Below, piece after piece: positions 44,001 through 53,518 of a DNA stretch of 64,000 bases. The position numbers were made by a program, and so were the translations under genes. Below the pieces are notes generated by a model. It searched no databases. It was not told the origin of the DNA and saw nothing but the letters and a program-made list of their open reading frames with translations. The number at the start of each line of letters is the position of its first letter. Position 1 is the stretch's first letter. Source of the stretch: Kangiella sp. Lineage in GTDB: Bacteria > Pseudomonadota > Gammaproteobacteria > Enterobacterales > Kangiellaceae. The stretch spans positions 28,517 to 92,516 of the forward strand of contig NZ_JABURJ010000052.1 in the NCBI RefSeq assembly GCF_014762745.1. Direction: 5' to 3'.

Positions 44001-44825
44001 TTGACTTATGACTGCAAACGCCTATTTATCGGGCGACCTGAAATGACCGTGTTACACCTTTCAGATCCGCATTTGTTTGCTGATGATAAAGGAAGTCTGT
44101 TAGGGGTTAACACACAGGAAAGCTTCTGCGCAGTGCTCGATGATGTTCGTGCAAAGGCTATCGATCCCGATATCATTATCGTTACAGGCGACATTTCGCA
44201 GGACTACTCGCAAGCCTCCTATCAATTCTTTGCTGAGCAGATGGCTCAATTCGGCAAACCAGTTTTCACGCTTGCCGGTAATCATGATGAAGTTGAATAC
44301 CTCACCAGCCATCTATCCAAGGCACCTCTGTTTACTCAAAAGCAAATTATTACTGACCATTGGCAAATTCTGATGGTGACCAGTCATATTGAAGGTGAAG
44401 TTCATGGTAGGGTCAGTAAAAATGAATTGGACTGGTTGCAAAAGTGTCTTGAAGATAATTCTGACCTGCCAACCATGCTGTATATGCACCATCATCCGAT
44501 CCCGGTAGGTTGCGATTGGCTGGATCAAATTGGTATCCGCAATAAAGATGACTTGTTGGAGCTGGTCACTCAGCACCCTCAGGTCAAACTGTGTGGCTTT
44601 GGTCATGTTCATCAATTCTCAGAGCATAAGATTGATAATGCGCTCTATTGTTCGGTGCCATCAACCTGCGTTCAGTTCAAGCGCCACTCAGCCGATTTTG
44701 CCGCCAGTTCGGAAACCCCCGGCTATGCGGTTTATCAATGTCAGGCGGATGGCTCGATAAAAAAGCACAATTACCGTGTTGATCATTATTTACCCAAAGT
44801 GAATTTTGCCATTTCTGGCTATTAA
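44001..44825 (+). CDS. cpdA: 3',5'-cyclic-AMP phosphodiesterase
   Basis: Calcineurin-like metallo-phosphoesterase that hydrolyses cAMP and so tempers CRP signalling. 274 aa. All five metal blocks are present: LHLSDPHLFADDKG, IVTGDISQDYS, LAGNHDE, YMHHHPIPVG and GFGHVHQF. The start is TTG 44001, supported by AGGAGA 5 nt upstream; an ATG at 44043 has no ribosome site but would leave the catalytic core intact. It follows yqiB by 40 nt. Confidence 0.93.
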   Translation: MTYDCKRLFIGRPEMTVLHLSDPHLFADDKGSLLGVNTQESFCAVLDDVRAKAIDPDIIIVTGDISQDYSQASYQFFAEQMAQFGKPVFTLAGNHDEVEYLTSHLSKAPLFTQKQIITDHWQILMVTSHIEGEVHGRVSKNELDWLQKCLEDNSDLPTMLYMHHHPIPVGCDWLDQIGIRNKDDLLELVTQHPQVKLCGFGHVHQFSEHKIDNALYCSVPSTCVQFKRHSADFAASSETPGYAVYQCQADGSIKKHNYRVDHYLPKVNFAISGY

Positions 44826-44972
44826 TCAGTGCCTTAAAGAGCTCTCTCGAAAAGCGCACGAATCCGTCAATAATTTTACTTGCACTTGCTGATCGGCCTT
44901 TATAGGATAAGAGCCGAATAACAATATATTGAGTCAATTTGACTCTCCTAACACAAAATCAATAATTTACTT

Positions 44973-46862
44973 ATGGCGAATAACCAATATACAGCTGAAT
45001 CCATTGAGGTTCTCAGCGGTCTTGATCCAGTTAAAAAACGTCCCGGTATGTATACCGACACCAGCCGTCCGAACCACCTTGGACAAGAGGTGATCGATAA
45101 CAGTGTGGACGAAGCATTAGCAGGCCATGCAAAAACCATCAAGGTGACTTTATATAAAGATGGAGCGCTCGAAGTAGAAGATGATGGGCGTGGTATGCCG
45201 GTTGATATCCACCCTGAAGAGGGCATTCCTGGCGTCGAGCTGATCATGAGCAAGTTACATGCCGGTGGCAAGTTCTCCAATAAAAACTATCAATTTTCAG
45301 GTGGTCTTCACGGCGTCGGTATTTCAGTCGTTAACGCCCTGTCGAAACGCGTTGAAGTTACGGTGAAGCGCGACAGTAAACAGTACTTCATGGCCTTTGA
45401 AGATGGTTTTAAAGTTAAAGATCTTGAAGTGGTGGGTGAAGTTGGCAAGCGAAATACCGGAACCAGCGTCAAGTTCTGGCCCGATAGCCAATATTTCGAT
45501 AGTGAAAAATTTTCCGTTTCACGCCTTAAACACCTGCTCAAAGCTAAAGCCATTCTTTGTCCTGGCCTAAAGGTCATCTTTGATAACAAGGTTGCGGGTG
45601 AGCAGGATGAATGGCTCTATGAAGATGGTCTGACTGCTTATCTGTTAGAGCAGGCTGGTGGATTTGAGAAATTGCCAGATGAGCCCTTTACAGGTTCCCT
45701 GCAGGGTGAAGCCGAAGCAGTTGACTGGGCCTTTATGTGGTTACCAGAAGGTGGCGAGTGTCTTGCCGAGAGCTATGTTAACCTGATTCCAACGCCGCAG
45801 GGTGGTACCCATGTGAATGGGTTGCGTAATGGTTTATTAGAAGCCATGCGCGAATTTTGTGAGTTCCGTAACTTGCTACCGCGTGGTGTAAAACTCAGTG
45901 CGGAAGATGTCTGGGACCGAATCAGTTATGTCCTGTCAGTCAAACTTGATGATCCTCAATTCTCGGGCCAGACCAAAGAGCGCCTGTCATCACGTCAGTG
46001 TGCGACATTTGTTGCTGGCGTGGTAAAAGATGCCTTTAGTTTATGGCTCAATCAAAATCCGGTGATTGGTGACGCACTGGCTGAACGTGCTATCAGTAAT
46101 GCTCATAAGCGGATGCGTGCCAGCAAGAAAGTAGTACGAAAGAAAGTGACGCAGGGCCCTGCATTGCCGGGCAAACTGGCAGACTGTGCCGGAACTGATT
46201 CAATGAGCAGTGAACTGTTTCTGGTTGAGGGTGATTCTGCGGGTGGCTCAGCCAAGCAGGCGCGCGATAAAGAGTATCAGGCGATCATGCCGTTGCGCGG
46301 TAAAATTCTGAATACCTGGGAAGTGGATTCCAACCAGATCCTGGCTTCACAGGAAGTGCATGATATTTCAGTCGCCATTGGCCTTGACCCCAATTCCGAT
46401 GACCTGAGCAAACTGAGGTACGGCAAAATCTGTATTTTAGCGGATGCTGATTCGGATGGTCTGCACATTGCTACGTTACTGTGTGCTTTGTTCGTTCGTC
46501 ATTTCAGACCACTGGTTCGCGCTGGGCATGTGTTTGTTGCTATGCCACCCCTGTATCGAATCGATGTCGGTAAAGAGGTGTTTTACGCGCTGGATGAAGA
46601 TGAAAAACAGGGCTTGTTGGATCGAATCAAAGCTGAAAATAAGCGTGGCAAGATTCAAGTGCAGCGCTTTAAAGGTCTGGGTGAAATGAACCCTAAGCAG
46701 TTGCGTGAGACGACCATGGCCCGTGAAACAAGACGATTGGTACAGCTAACCCTCGATGGCGAAGGGCAGGCCGAGCAAATTATGGACATGCTGTTGTCGA
46801 AAAAGCGCGCATCTGATCGAAAAGACTGGTTAGAGCAGAAAGGCAATAAAGCAGAAATTTAA
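44973..46862 (+). CDS. parE: DNA topoisomerase IV subunit B
   Basis: ATPase subunit of topoisomerase IV, which unlinks daughter chromosomes. 629 aa, ParE-length. GHKL ATPase: VIDNSVDEALAGHAKTI, VEDDGRGMPVDIHPEEGIPGVELIMSKLHAGGKF and FSGGLHGVGISVVNALS. TOPRIM: LFLVEGDSAGGSAKQARD and ILADADSDGLHIATLL. QRFKGLGEMNPKQLRETTM is near the end. EGIPGVE and the absence of the long GyrB insert mark it as ParE. 18 nt precede parC. Confidence 0.97.
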   Translation: MANNQYTAESIEVLSGLDPVKKRPGMYTDTSRPNHLGQEVIDNSVDEALAGHAKTIKVTLYKDGALEVEDDGRGMPVDIHPEEGIPGVELIMSKLHAGGKFSNKNYQFSGGLHGVGISVVNALSKRVEVTVKRDSKQYFMAFEDGFKVKDLEVVGEVGKRNTGTSVKFWPDSQYFDSEKFSVSRLKHLLKAKAILCPGLKVIFDNKVAGEQDEWLYEDGLTAYLLEQAGGFEKLPDEPFTGSLQGEAEAVDWAFMWLPEGGECLAESYVNLIPTPQGGTHVNGLRNGLLEAMREFCEFRNLLPRGVKLSAEDVWDRISYVLSVKLDDPQFSGQTKERLSSRQCATFVAGVVKDAFSLWLNQNPVIGDALAERAISNAHKRMRASKKVVRKKVTQGPALPGKLADCAGTDSMSSELFLVEGDSAGGSAKQARDKEYQAIMPLRGKILNTWEVDSNQILASQEVHDISVAIGLDPNSDDLSKLRYGKICILADADSDGLHIATLLCALFVRHFRPLVRAGHVFVAMPPLYRIDVGKEVFYALDEDEKQGLLDRIKAENKRGKIQVQRFKGLGEMNPKQLRETTMARETRRLVQLTLDGEGQAEQIMDMLLSKKRASDRKDWLEQKGNKAEI

Positions 46863-46880
46863 AACGAGAAGTGAACTATC

Positions 46881-49130
46881 GTGGAAGAAATGAATTACGA
46901 AGGTATTGAAAAAAAGTCGCTGGCGGAGTTTACCGAACAGGCTTATTTGAACTACTCCATGTATGTGATCATGGATCGTGCCTTGCCACATATTGGCGAT
47001 GGCTTGAAACCGGTGCAGAGACGCATTGTTTATGCCATGAGTGAGCTTGGCTTAAAAGCTACCGCTAAATATAAGAAATCAGCGCGTACGGTTGGTGATG
47101 TGCTGGGTAAGTTTCACCCGCATGGTGATTCAGCCTGTTATGAAGCCATGGTGTTGATGGCGCAACCGTTTTCCTATCGTTACCCATTGGTGGACGGTCA
47201 GGGTAACTGGGGTGCTCCGGATGATCCGAAATCATTTGCAGCCATGCGTTACACTGAATCGCGTCTGGCGGCTTATGCTGAAGTATTGCTCAGTGAATTA
47301 GGGCAAGGTACGGTTAATTGGATTCCAAACTTTGATGGCACCATGGATGAGCCAGAAGTTTTGCCGGCGCGTATTCCTAATCTGCTGCTTAATGGCACGA
47401 CAGGTATTGCAGTGGGCATGGCAACGGACATTCCTCCACATAATCTTTCAGAAGTTGGTAAAGCCTGTATCCATCTGCTGGAAAACCCTAAATCCGAGGT
47501 TGAGGATTTACTGGAATTTATACAAGGCCCAGATTTCCCAACCGACGCTGAAATTATTACACCAAGAAGTGAAATTCTTGAGGTTTACGAAAAAGGTCGT
47601 GGTTCAATTCGCATGCGCGCCCGTTATGAGAAAGAAGAGGGCGACATCGTCATTACCGCTCTGCCACATCAGGTTTCAGGTGCCAAAGTACTGGAGCAGA
47701 TTGCAGCTCAGATGCAGGCTAAGAAATTGCCTATGGTCAGCGACCTTCGTGATGAGTCGGATCATGAAAACCCGACGCGCCTGGTCATTGAGCCACGTTC
47801 CAATCGTGTTGATGTGGAAGAGCTGATGCGTCATCTGTTTGCTACTACGGATCTTGAGCGTACCTATCGGGTTAACATGAACATGATTGGTATCGATGGC
47901 CGTCCGCAGGTTAAAAACCTACGTGTGATGCTTAAAGAATGGCTTGAGTTCCGTCATGAAACTGTACGCAGACGTTTGCAGCATCGACTTGATAAGGTTA
48001 TGGACCGCCTGCATATTCTGGACGGCTTGTTGATTGCTTATTTGAATATTGACGAAGTGATTCACATCATTCGTACTGAAGATAAGCCAAAGCCAAAACT
48101 GATGGAGCGTTTTGATTTATCGGACCGTCAGGCGGAAGCCATCCTTGAGCTGAAATTGCGTCATTTGGCAAAACTTGAGGAAATGAAAATTAAGGGCGAG
48201 CAGGCCGAACTTGAAGACGAAGCTGACTGGTTACAGTTGACGCTTGGCTCCAAGCAGCGCATGAAGACCCTGATCAAGAAAGAAATTGAAGAAGTCATTG
48301 AGCAGTTTGGCGACGAGCGTCGATCACCGATTGTTGAACGCAAAGAAGCTAAGGCCTTGTCTGAAACCGAGTTGTTGCCTACTGAGCCAGTGACCGTCAT
48401 CCTTTCAGAAAAGGGCTGGGTGCGTTGTGCCAAAGGGCATGATGTGGATGCTGTAGGTATGAATTACCGATCGGGAGACAAGTACCTGGATTCAGCAAAG
48501 GGTAAGAGTAACCAGTACGCTGTTTTTCTGGATTCCACTGGGCGAACCTTCTCCTTGTTGGCGAATACCTTGCCATCAGCGCGAGGCCTGGGTGAGCCGG
48601 TAACCGGCCGTGTTAACCCAATTGCAGGTGCTGAGTTTATGGCTACTCTTATGGGTGAAGATGATGACAAGTTCCTGTTTGCAACCGATGCTGGCTATGG
48701 CTTTGTGGCTAAGTTTAGTGACCTTGTGACCAAGACCCGTAATGGTAAGGCTTTCCTTAACCTGCCATCAGGCTCCAAAGTAGTGAAGCCTTCCAGCGTC
48801 ACAGACCCTGCCAACCAATTCTGTGTGGCTGTCTCTAATGAAGGCCGCATGCTGGTATTCCCGCTAGCTGATTTGCCTGAACTGGCAAAGGGTAAAGGTA
48901 ATAAAATTATCAGTATCCCAACCGCCAAGTTGAAGCTACGCGAAGAGTTTATGGTTGCGGTTGCTGCCATCAGCGAAGAAGATAACTTGGTCATTCACTC
49001 AGGCAAGCGACATCTGACATTAAAGGCTAAGGATCTGGAGCATTATCGTGGTGAGCGAGGGCGTCGTGGCCACAAGTTGCCAAGAGGATTCCAGCGAGTG
49101 GATAGGATTGAGGTAGAGTCCAAAGATTAA
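46881..49130 (+). CDS. parC: DNA topoisomerase IV subunit A
   Basis: DNA-cleaving subunit partnered with ParE. 749 aa. The catalytic Tyr is in [11 protein letters not shown], preceded by [16 protein letters not shown], which includes the quinolone-determining Ser and Glu positions, both in the sensitive form. The C-terminal half is a degenerate beta-pinwheel ([34 protein letters not shown]). The start is GTG 46881. It ends with a terminator. Confidence 0.97.
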   Translation: MEEMNYEGIEKKSLAEFTEQAYLNYSMYVIMDRALPHIGDGLKPVQRRIVYAMSELGLKATAKYKKSARTVGDVLGKFHPHGDSACYEAMVLMAQPFSYRYPLVDGQGNWGAPDDPKSFAAMRYTESRLAAYAEVLLSELGQGTVNWIPNFDGTMDEPEVLPARIPNLLLNGTTGIAVGMATDIPPHNLSEVGKACIHLLENPKSEVEDLLEFIQGPDFPTDAEIITPRSEILEVYEKGRGSIRMRARYEKEEGDIVITALPHQVSGAKVLEQIAAQMQAKKLPMVSDLRDESDHENPTRLVIEPRSNRVDVEELMRHLFATTDLERTYRVNMNMIGIDGRPQVKNLRVMLKEWLEFRHETVRRRLQHRLDKVMDRLHILDGLLIAYLNIDEVIHIIRTEDKPKPKLMERFDLSDRQAEAILELKLRHLAKLEEMKIKGEQAELEDEADWLQLTLGSKQRMKTLIKKEIEEVIEQFGDERRSPIVERKEAKALSETELLPTEPVTVILSEKGWVRCAKGHDVDAVGMNYRSGDKYLDSAKGKSNQYAVFLDSTGRTFSLLANTLPSARGLGEPVTGRVNPIAGAEFMATLMGEDDDKFLFATDAGYGFVAKFSDLVTKTRNGKAFLNLPSGSKVVKPSSVTDPANQFCVAVSNEGRMLVFPLADLPELAKGKGNKIISIPTAKLKLREEFMVAVAAISEEDNLVIHSGKRHLTLKAKDLEHYRGERGRRGHKLPRGFQRVDRIEVESKD

Positions 49131-49157
49131 GATGTTATCTTGTTAAATCTTAAAACT

Positions 49158-49184
49158 AAAAAGGTCATCATGTGATGGCCTTTT
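49158..49184 (+). terminator. Terminator after parC
   Basis: AAAAAGGTCATCA/TGATGGCCTTTT with one wobble pair and a short T-run. Confidence 0.8.
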
Positions 49185-49204
49185 GTTTGTGAATGGTTGA
49201 CTGG

Positions 49205-50308
49205 TTATTCTCCAAGCAGGAAGCGCACCTGGCGCTCAATACCATTGCGCTGAGATGCCTCAACATCTGGTACTTTTGTTAACTCGACTTCACCAACAGC
49301 TTCAATATCAAGCTCGATACGCTCTTCGCCATCAATGAGTGAAGCATGCCTTATATCAGATTCGAGCCAGATCCCCGGTTCAATCACATCAAAAAATGTC
49401 TGATAGATTTCACGATCAAATTCAAGGTTATGAACCAGTATGCTTGGTTCCAGTTTGAGTCGTTTCATGGCTTTAAGCAGAACCTGCAATTGAGTCAATA
49501 AATTTGGCTCAATTAGCGTGGACTCCTTGCCCAGTACTAATAATGATTGTTTAAAGCTTAAAAAATAGATACCGTTTTTGGGTAACCAACGATTAAACAT
49601 GGTTAGCAGTCGATGAGTATTTTGTTCATTGAGCCTTTGCCAGTTTGCTTTGATGACCAATAAATTGGCATTTGCTCCTGGGTGATTCTTTTTGCCGTTA
49701 CTGTGTTTCAGTAGCTGGCGCAGGAGCTGATTTTGATTAGGTGAATCCTGCCCGTTTCTAATCTCGGCTGTTTTTGGCTGACGGTTTTTCCACCAGGCTC
49801 TAATGTTTCTAAAGGAAATGATAAAAAGCAAAAGTCCCCAGCTAAAACCGCTGATAATCCATATCATGGTTGGCTCTGAAACAACTTGGGATATTAGTGA
49901 TGCCTGGGCATTTGGGCTGAAGTAAATGGTTAAGTAACCGTTTTTCTTTTCCTGAAAATAGATGTCGGCAACCACCGAACGAAGATCTGCCGGTAGCTCA
50001 TCTGCTTCCAGCTTGACCATTTCTGTACCATCACGCTTATAGATGGCGACTTTAAAGACACTGTCGTTTTCATAGAGGCCCTTGGCCACTGCTTCGATAG
50101 AGTCTTCATCTTGCGTATAGATAAAGCTACCAAGCTGACTTGCCGAGGCGGTCGTCAGCATTTCGGTATAACTATTGATGTAATTTTGCTGCTGAAGCTG
50201 TTGCTGTTTGGTTAGCCAAAGCTGTAGCAAACTACTGGCAAGGGCCAGTACTAGCGCAGAAAAAATGAGCGCCTTGGTGTTAGCGCTTTTAAAGAGTGAT
50301 GATTTAAT
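49205..50308 (-). CDS. AhpA/Smp (YtjB)-like membrane protein
   Basis: The predicted product is 368 aa: N-terminal span KALIFSALVLALASSLLQLWL, a periplasmic domain (about 45-145, with FKVAIYKRDGTEMVKLE and KKNGYLTIYFSP), a second span (PTMIWIISGFSWGLLLFIISF) and a cytoplasmic C-terminal region of about 190 residues. It stands divergent from serB, the position of smp/ytjB in E. coli, whose product has the same two-span layout but is much shorter. The earliest standard start is TTG 50230, which would cut into the first span. An ATT at 50308 has AAAGGGA 7 nt upstream and no nearer alternative, so I start there. Function of the family is obscure. Gene sure; start uncertain. Confidence 0.75.
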   Translation of the reverse strand: MKSSLFKSANTKALIFSALVLALASSLLQLWLTKQQQLQQQNYINSYTEMLTTASASQLGSFIYTQDEDSIEAVAKGLYENDSVFKVAIYKRDGTEMVKLEADELPADLRSVVADIYFQEKKNGYLTIYFSPNAQASLISQVVSEPTMIWIISGFSWGLLLFIISFRNIRAWWKNRQPKTAEIRNGQDSPNQNQLLRQLLKHSNGKKNHPGANANLLVIKANWQRLNEQNTHRLLTMFNRWLPKNGIYFLSFKQSLLVLGKESTLIEPNLLTQLQVLLKAMKRLKLEPSILVHNLEFDREIYQTFFDVIEPGIWLESDIRHASLIDGEERIELDIEAVGEVELTKVPDVEASQRNGIERQVRFLLGE

Positions 50309-50395
50309 ATTGCTATCCCTTTCTATAAATTAAAATGGGCTTTTATTTAGGGTTAATATACCATAGTTTGTTCTGATGAATAGAACCACACAACA

Positions 50396-51304
50396 GTGGC
50401 GTCGACTGACTTAACCATGGCCGATTACTTTTTATACTTATTTAATCAGCGTGATGCTGAATCTAAACTTAACTTCTCGACTCTGGAAAACTTATCTGAC
50501 TCCATCGAAGAGCAGCCCCAAGTTCATTCAGGTATTAAAGTGTATAGCATTACTGGCGCTGATGAGAGCGCGCTAAAGTCCGCCCTTTATGAGCAAAGTA
50601 AGAGTCATGGCTTTGATTACTGTCTGTTATCTCAGGGGCGCAGCTATGGTCCTTTTAAGCTGGCTGTGTTCGATATGGATTCAACTTTGATCCCGATCGA
50701 AGTGATTGATGAGTTAGCTGTTCAGGCTGGTGTTGGGCAGCAAGTGGCACAAATTACCGAAGCTGCGATGCGCGGTGAGCTGGACTTTAATCAAAGTCTG
50801 GAGCATAGGGTAAAGCAGCTAAAAGGTCTGCCCTTGGAGGCGATTAATGTGGTTAAGGAGCAGCTAGTTTTTAATACTGGAGTTGAATTATTTTGCCATT
50901 TTTTTGTGCACCGGGGTGGTGAGATTGCTATTGCTTCAGGAGGCTTTATGCCTTTTGCGGACGAGCTATCCCAACGTTTGCCATTTAGCCGTATTCGGGC
51001 AAACCGCCTGATTGAGTCAAAGGGGTTGTTAACGGGACAGGTCGAGTATCCAATTGTTAATGCAGACGTCAAAGCGGCCAGTTTGAAAGAATGGGCATTG
51101 GACGCGGGGGTAACTGAGCAGCAATGTATTGCGGTTGGTGATGGTGCCAATGATCTGAAGATGCTGCAGCAGTCCGGAATTGGGGTGGCCTTTAAAGCAA
51201 AGCCGACTTTAGGAAAGTCGGCTGATTGCGTTTTGAATGTTGGTTATCTGGACTCTTTGGTTGAACTGCTGCCTCTAATCGAGAAGCAGCAGGGACAAGG
51301 CTAA
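50396..51304 (+). CDS. serB: Phosphoserine phosphatase
   Basis: Last step of serine synthesis, phosphoserine to serine. 302 aa HAD enzyme: motif I FDMDSTLIPIEVIDELA, motif II IASGGFMPFADEL and motif III/IV VGDGANDLKML. The N-terminal part (about 1-95) is a short ACT-like region, as in E. coli SerB. The start is GTG 50396 or ATG 50417; neither has a strong ribosome site. Confidence 0.94.
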   Translation: MASTDLTMADYFLYLFNQRDAESKLNFSTLENLSDSIEEQPQVHSGIKVYSITGADESALKSALYEQSKSHGFDYCLLSQGRSYGPFKLAVFDMDSTLIPIEVIDELAVQAGVGQQVAQITEAAMRGELDFNQSLEHRVKQLKGLPLEAINVVKEQLVFNTGVELFCHFFVHRGGEIAIASGGFMPFADELSQRLPFSRIRANRLIESKGLLTGQVEYPIVNADVKAASLKEWALDAGVTEQQCIAVGDGANDLKMLQQSGIGVAFKAKPTLGKSADCVLNVGYLDSLVELLPLIEKQQGQG

Positions 51305-51312
51305 GTGCTCAT

Positions 51313-53385
51313 CTAGAAGTCATTATCAGCAAAGTCATAGCTGAGCTTGGACATAGGTTTTGAAATATAGTTACCGGTTACAAAGTCCACGCCGAGAGGC
51401 CAGATTTGTGCTAGTGACGAGGCTTCTTCCAGGTTAGTGATAATGGCCTTGGCTTCGACATTATGGGCCGCTTGGATTAATGGGACTATTTTGTCGGTGC
51501 CTTGCTCTTTCAGTACCTCAATCATGCGGCCATCAAAGGCAACATAGTTGGGTCGAATGGACTGAATCAGTTCCAGTTCGTTGGCCTGTACGCCTGATAA
51601 GCAGAACTTAATCCCGTCTTTGTTAAATACATCTTTTAACTCTATCGCTTTTTTGAGATAGGTTGCCGCGAAGTGACTTTTCAGAGTCAATATCAGGCTA
51701 TTACTATCAATACCGGCTTTTGCGATACTCTGACGAACCCAACGGCTAGCATCTTCTCGCAGCAAGGTGTTTGGGTGCAGGGTCAGGAATAATTTGGTTG
51801 GTTTGCCCGCAGCTTTTTCTTTGGCTAGCATTTTTAAGCTATGGGTAAAGGTAATCTTGTCAATATCGGCGTCAATACCAACTTTTTCAAAAATTGGGAA
51901 GATATTTTTGCCTAGCCCCCATTTACCATCCTGCATTTTATAACGGAAGTAACAGATGTATTGCTGATCAGGGCTACCCTGCAAGCTCATCATTGGCTGA
52001 TAGAAGAGAGTCATATGACCTTCGTCTCTGGCCTGTACAAACTCATCATAAAGCACTTTTTCTTCTTCGCTTAAGAGACTATCAATGGATGGGTTAAACA
52101 ATTCAAAACCATTGCCACCTGCATCCTGAACTTTATGACTCACTGCAGTTGCATGTAGTACCAGTTTGTCCGGCTCAAGATCATTGTCTTGGCAGGTAAC
52201 ACCGCCAATGCTGAAAGTAAGGTGTAGAGTCTGTTCAGAAACTTCAAACAGATGAGAGCCAATTTCAGAAAGTAATTTCTTAGGTAGCTCACTGGGGGCG
52301 AGACCTTTTTCGGATAGGATAATACCAAAGCTGGTATCACTGATTCGTGCTATTATGGCTTTATCACTGACGTGAGCTTTCATCCAGTCAGCAATATCCT
52401 TTAACAGATCATCGCATGCTGCTATGCCAAACTCGGAGCGGTACTTGGAGAACTTATCAATTTCAACCAGGTAAAGAACGGTATCTGTTTTGCTGTCGCG
52501 TGATTTTTCAGTGATATTCTTCAGTCTGTCCATAAATGCCGGACGATTAAAGATACCTGTCACTTGATCAATTTCACTGACTTCTTTTAATTTTTTCAGT
52601 AATTCTGTTTGGTCGCTGACTTCGCGAACGACCAGTTGAACGCAAGGCTCGTCATCATAGATTGCTGAAGAAACGATAAACTCGGCTTCGAAAATTTCAC
52701 CATTGGCATTTTTACCTTTTAGAACCTGTTTGACTTCCTCGCCACTCTTCGCCTGCTCTTTTAGCAGAGTTTTGATTTTGTCGGTATCTTCCGAGTCGAT
52801 CAAATCCATGATTGTCATGACGATGATGTCATCTTCTTCATAACCGAAGCGATCCAGGTAAGTGGGGTTGGTATAAATGTGCATACCATCATGAATATAG
52901 GCGATGGCATCTTTAGAGCTCTCAAGTAACAACTGATTTCGCTTGGAGGTTTCCGACACCATTTTGGTGGCAGTGGCAACCTGTGCTTCAGCATTCACTA
53001 GCTGTTGCTCGCGCTTGATAATAAGGGTCAGTAAATCTTTGGCACTGTTGGGAATGCAGTCTTTTACACCTTTTGCGATAGCGTCAAAGCGCTGATCCTC
53101 AGAATAATTACTGCTTAACAGGATTGCCGGAACCGATTGCTTTTGGCTTTTTAACAAGGTCAATGCCTGTTGTATTGGTAAGTTATCAAGCTCATCGAGG
53201 AACAACGCCTGCTGCCACTGTTTTTCATCAATGGCGGCTTTGAGCTGTTCGCTGTTGGCCACCACTTGGTGGCGAATTGGAAGGCCTTGATTTTTCAGGT
53301 GGCTAGCAAGCTGTTCGCTCTCATTGGCCGAACTTGAGAAAATCAGGGTGTTTATTGGTGAATTATTGCTCTGTTTTTTCATCAC
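51313..53385 (-). CDS. fimX: FimX-like c-di-GMP receptor: REC-like, PAS, degenerate GGDEF and degenerate EAL
   Basis: 690 aa, the same length and order as Pseudomonas FimX: receiver-like domain (1-125, lacking clear phospho-Asp chemistry), PAS (about 150-270), GGDEF fold (about 285-440) and EAL fold (about 445-690). The GGDEF site reads ISDTSF and the EAL motif is replaced by CYFRYKM, so neither synthesis nor hydrolysis is expected. Proteins of this kind bind c-di-GMP through the EAL pocket and control type IV pilus assembly. The next gene downstream on the strand map is a PilZ protein, another c-di-GMP binder. Architecture sure; orthology inferred. Confidence 0.85.
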   Translation of the reverse strand: MMKKQSNNSPINTLIFSSSANESEQLASHLKNQGLPIRHQVVANSEQLKAAIDEKQWQQALFLDELDNLPIQQALTLLKSQKQSVPAILLSSNYSEDQRFDAIAKGVKDCIPNSAKDLLTLIIKREQQLVNAEAQVATATKMVSETSKRNQLLLESSKDAIAYIHDGMHIYTNPTYLDRFGYEEDDIIVMTIMDLIDSEDTDKIKTLLKEQAKSGEEVKQVLKGKNANGEIFEAEFIVSSAIYDDEPCVQLVVREVSDQTELLKKLKEVSEIDQVTGIFNRPAFMDRLKNITEKSRDSKTDTVLYLVEIDKFSKYRSEFGIAACDDLLKDIADWMKAHVSDKAIIARISDTSFGIILSEKGLAPSELPKKLLSEIGSHLFEVSEQTLHLTFSIGGVTCQDNDLEPDKLVLHATAVSHKVQDAGGNGFELFNPSIDSLLSEEEKVLYDEFVQARDEGHMTLFYQPMMSLQGSPDQQYICYFRYKMQDGKWGLGKNIFPIFEKVGIDADIDKITFTHSLKMLAKEKAAGKPTKLFLTLHPNTLLREDASRWVRQSIAKAGIDSNSLILTLKSHFAATYLKKAIELKDVFNKDGIKFCLSGVQANELELIQSIRPNYVAFDGRMIEVLKEQGTDKIVPLIQAAHNVEAKAIITNLEEASSLAQIWPLGVDFVTGNYISKPMSKLSYDFADNDF

Positions 53386-53518
53386 AAATCGAGTTACCTT
53401 GAGGATTCCTTATGGTATCCGCTTTTTTTAGAAAATGATTTAACTGCCCCACAAATTTAACATTAACCTGGATTGATACCCAAGTCCCCATAAATATTAA
53501 TTTTGGAATGTTTTGCAA

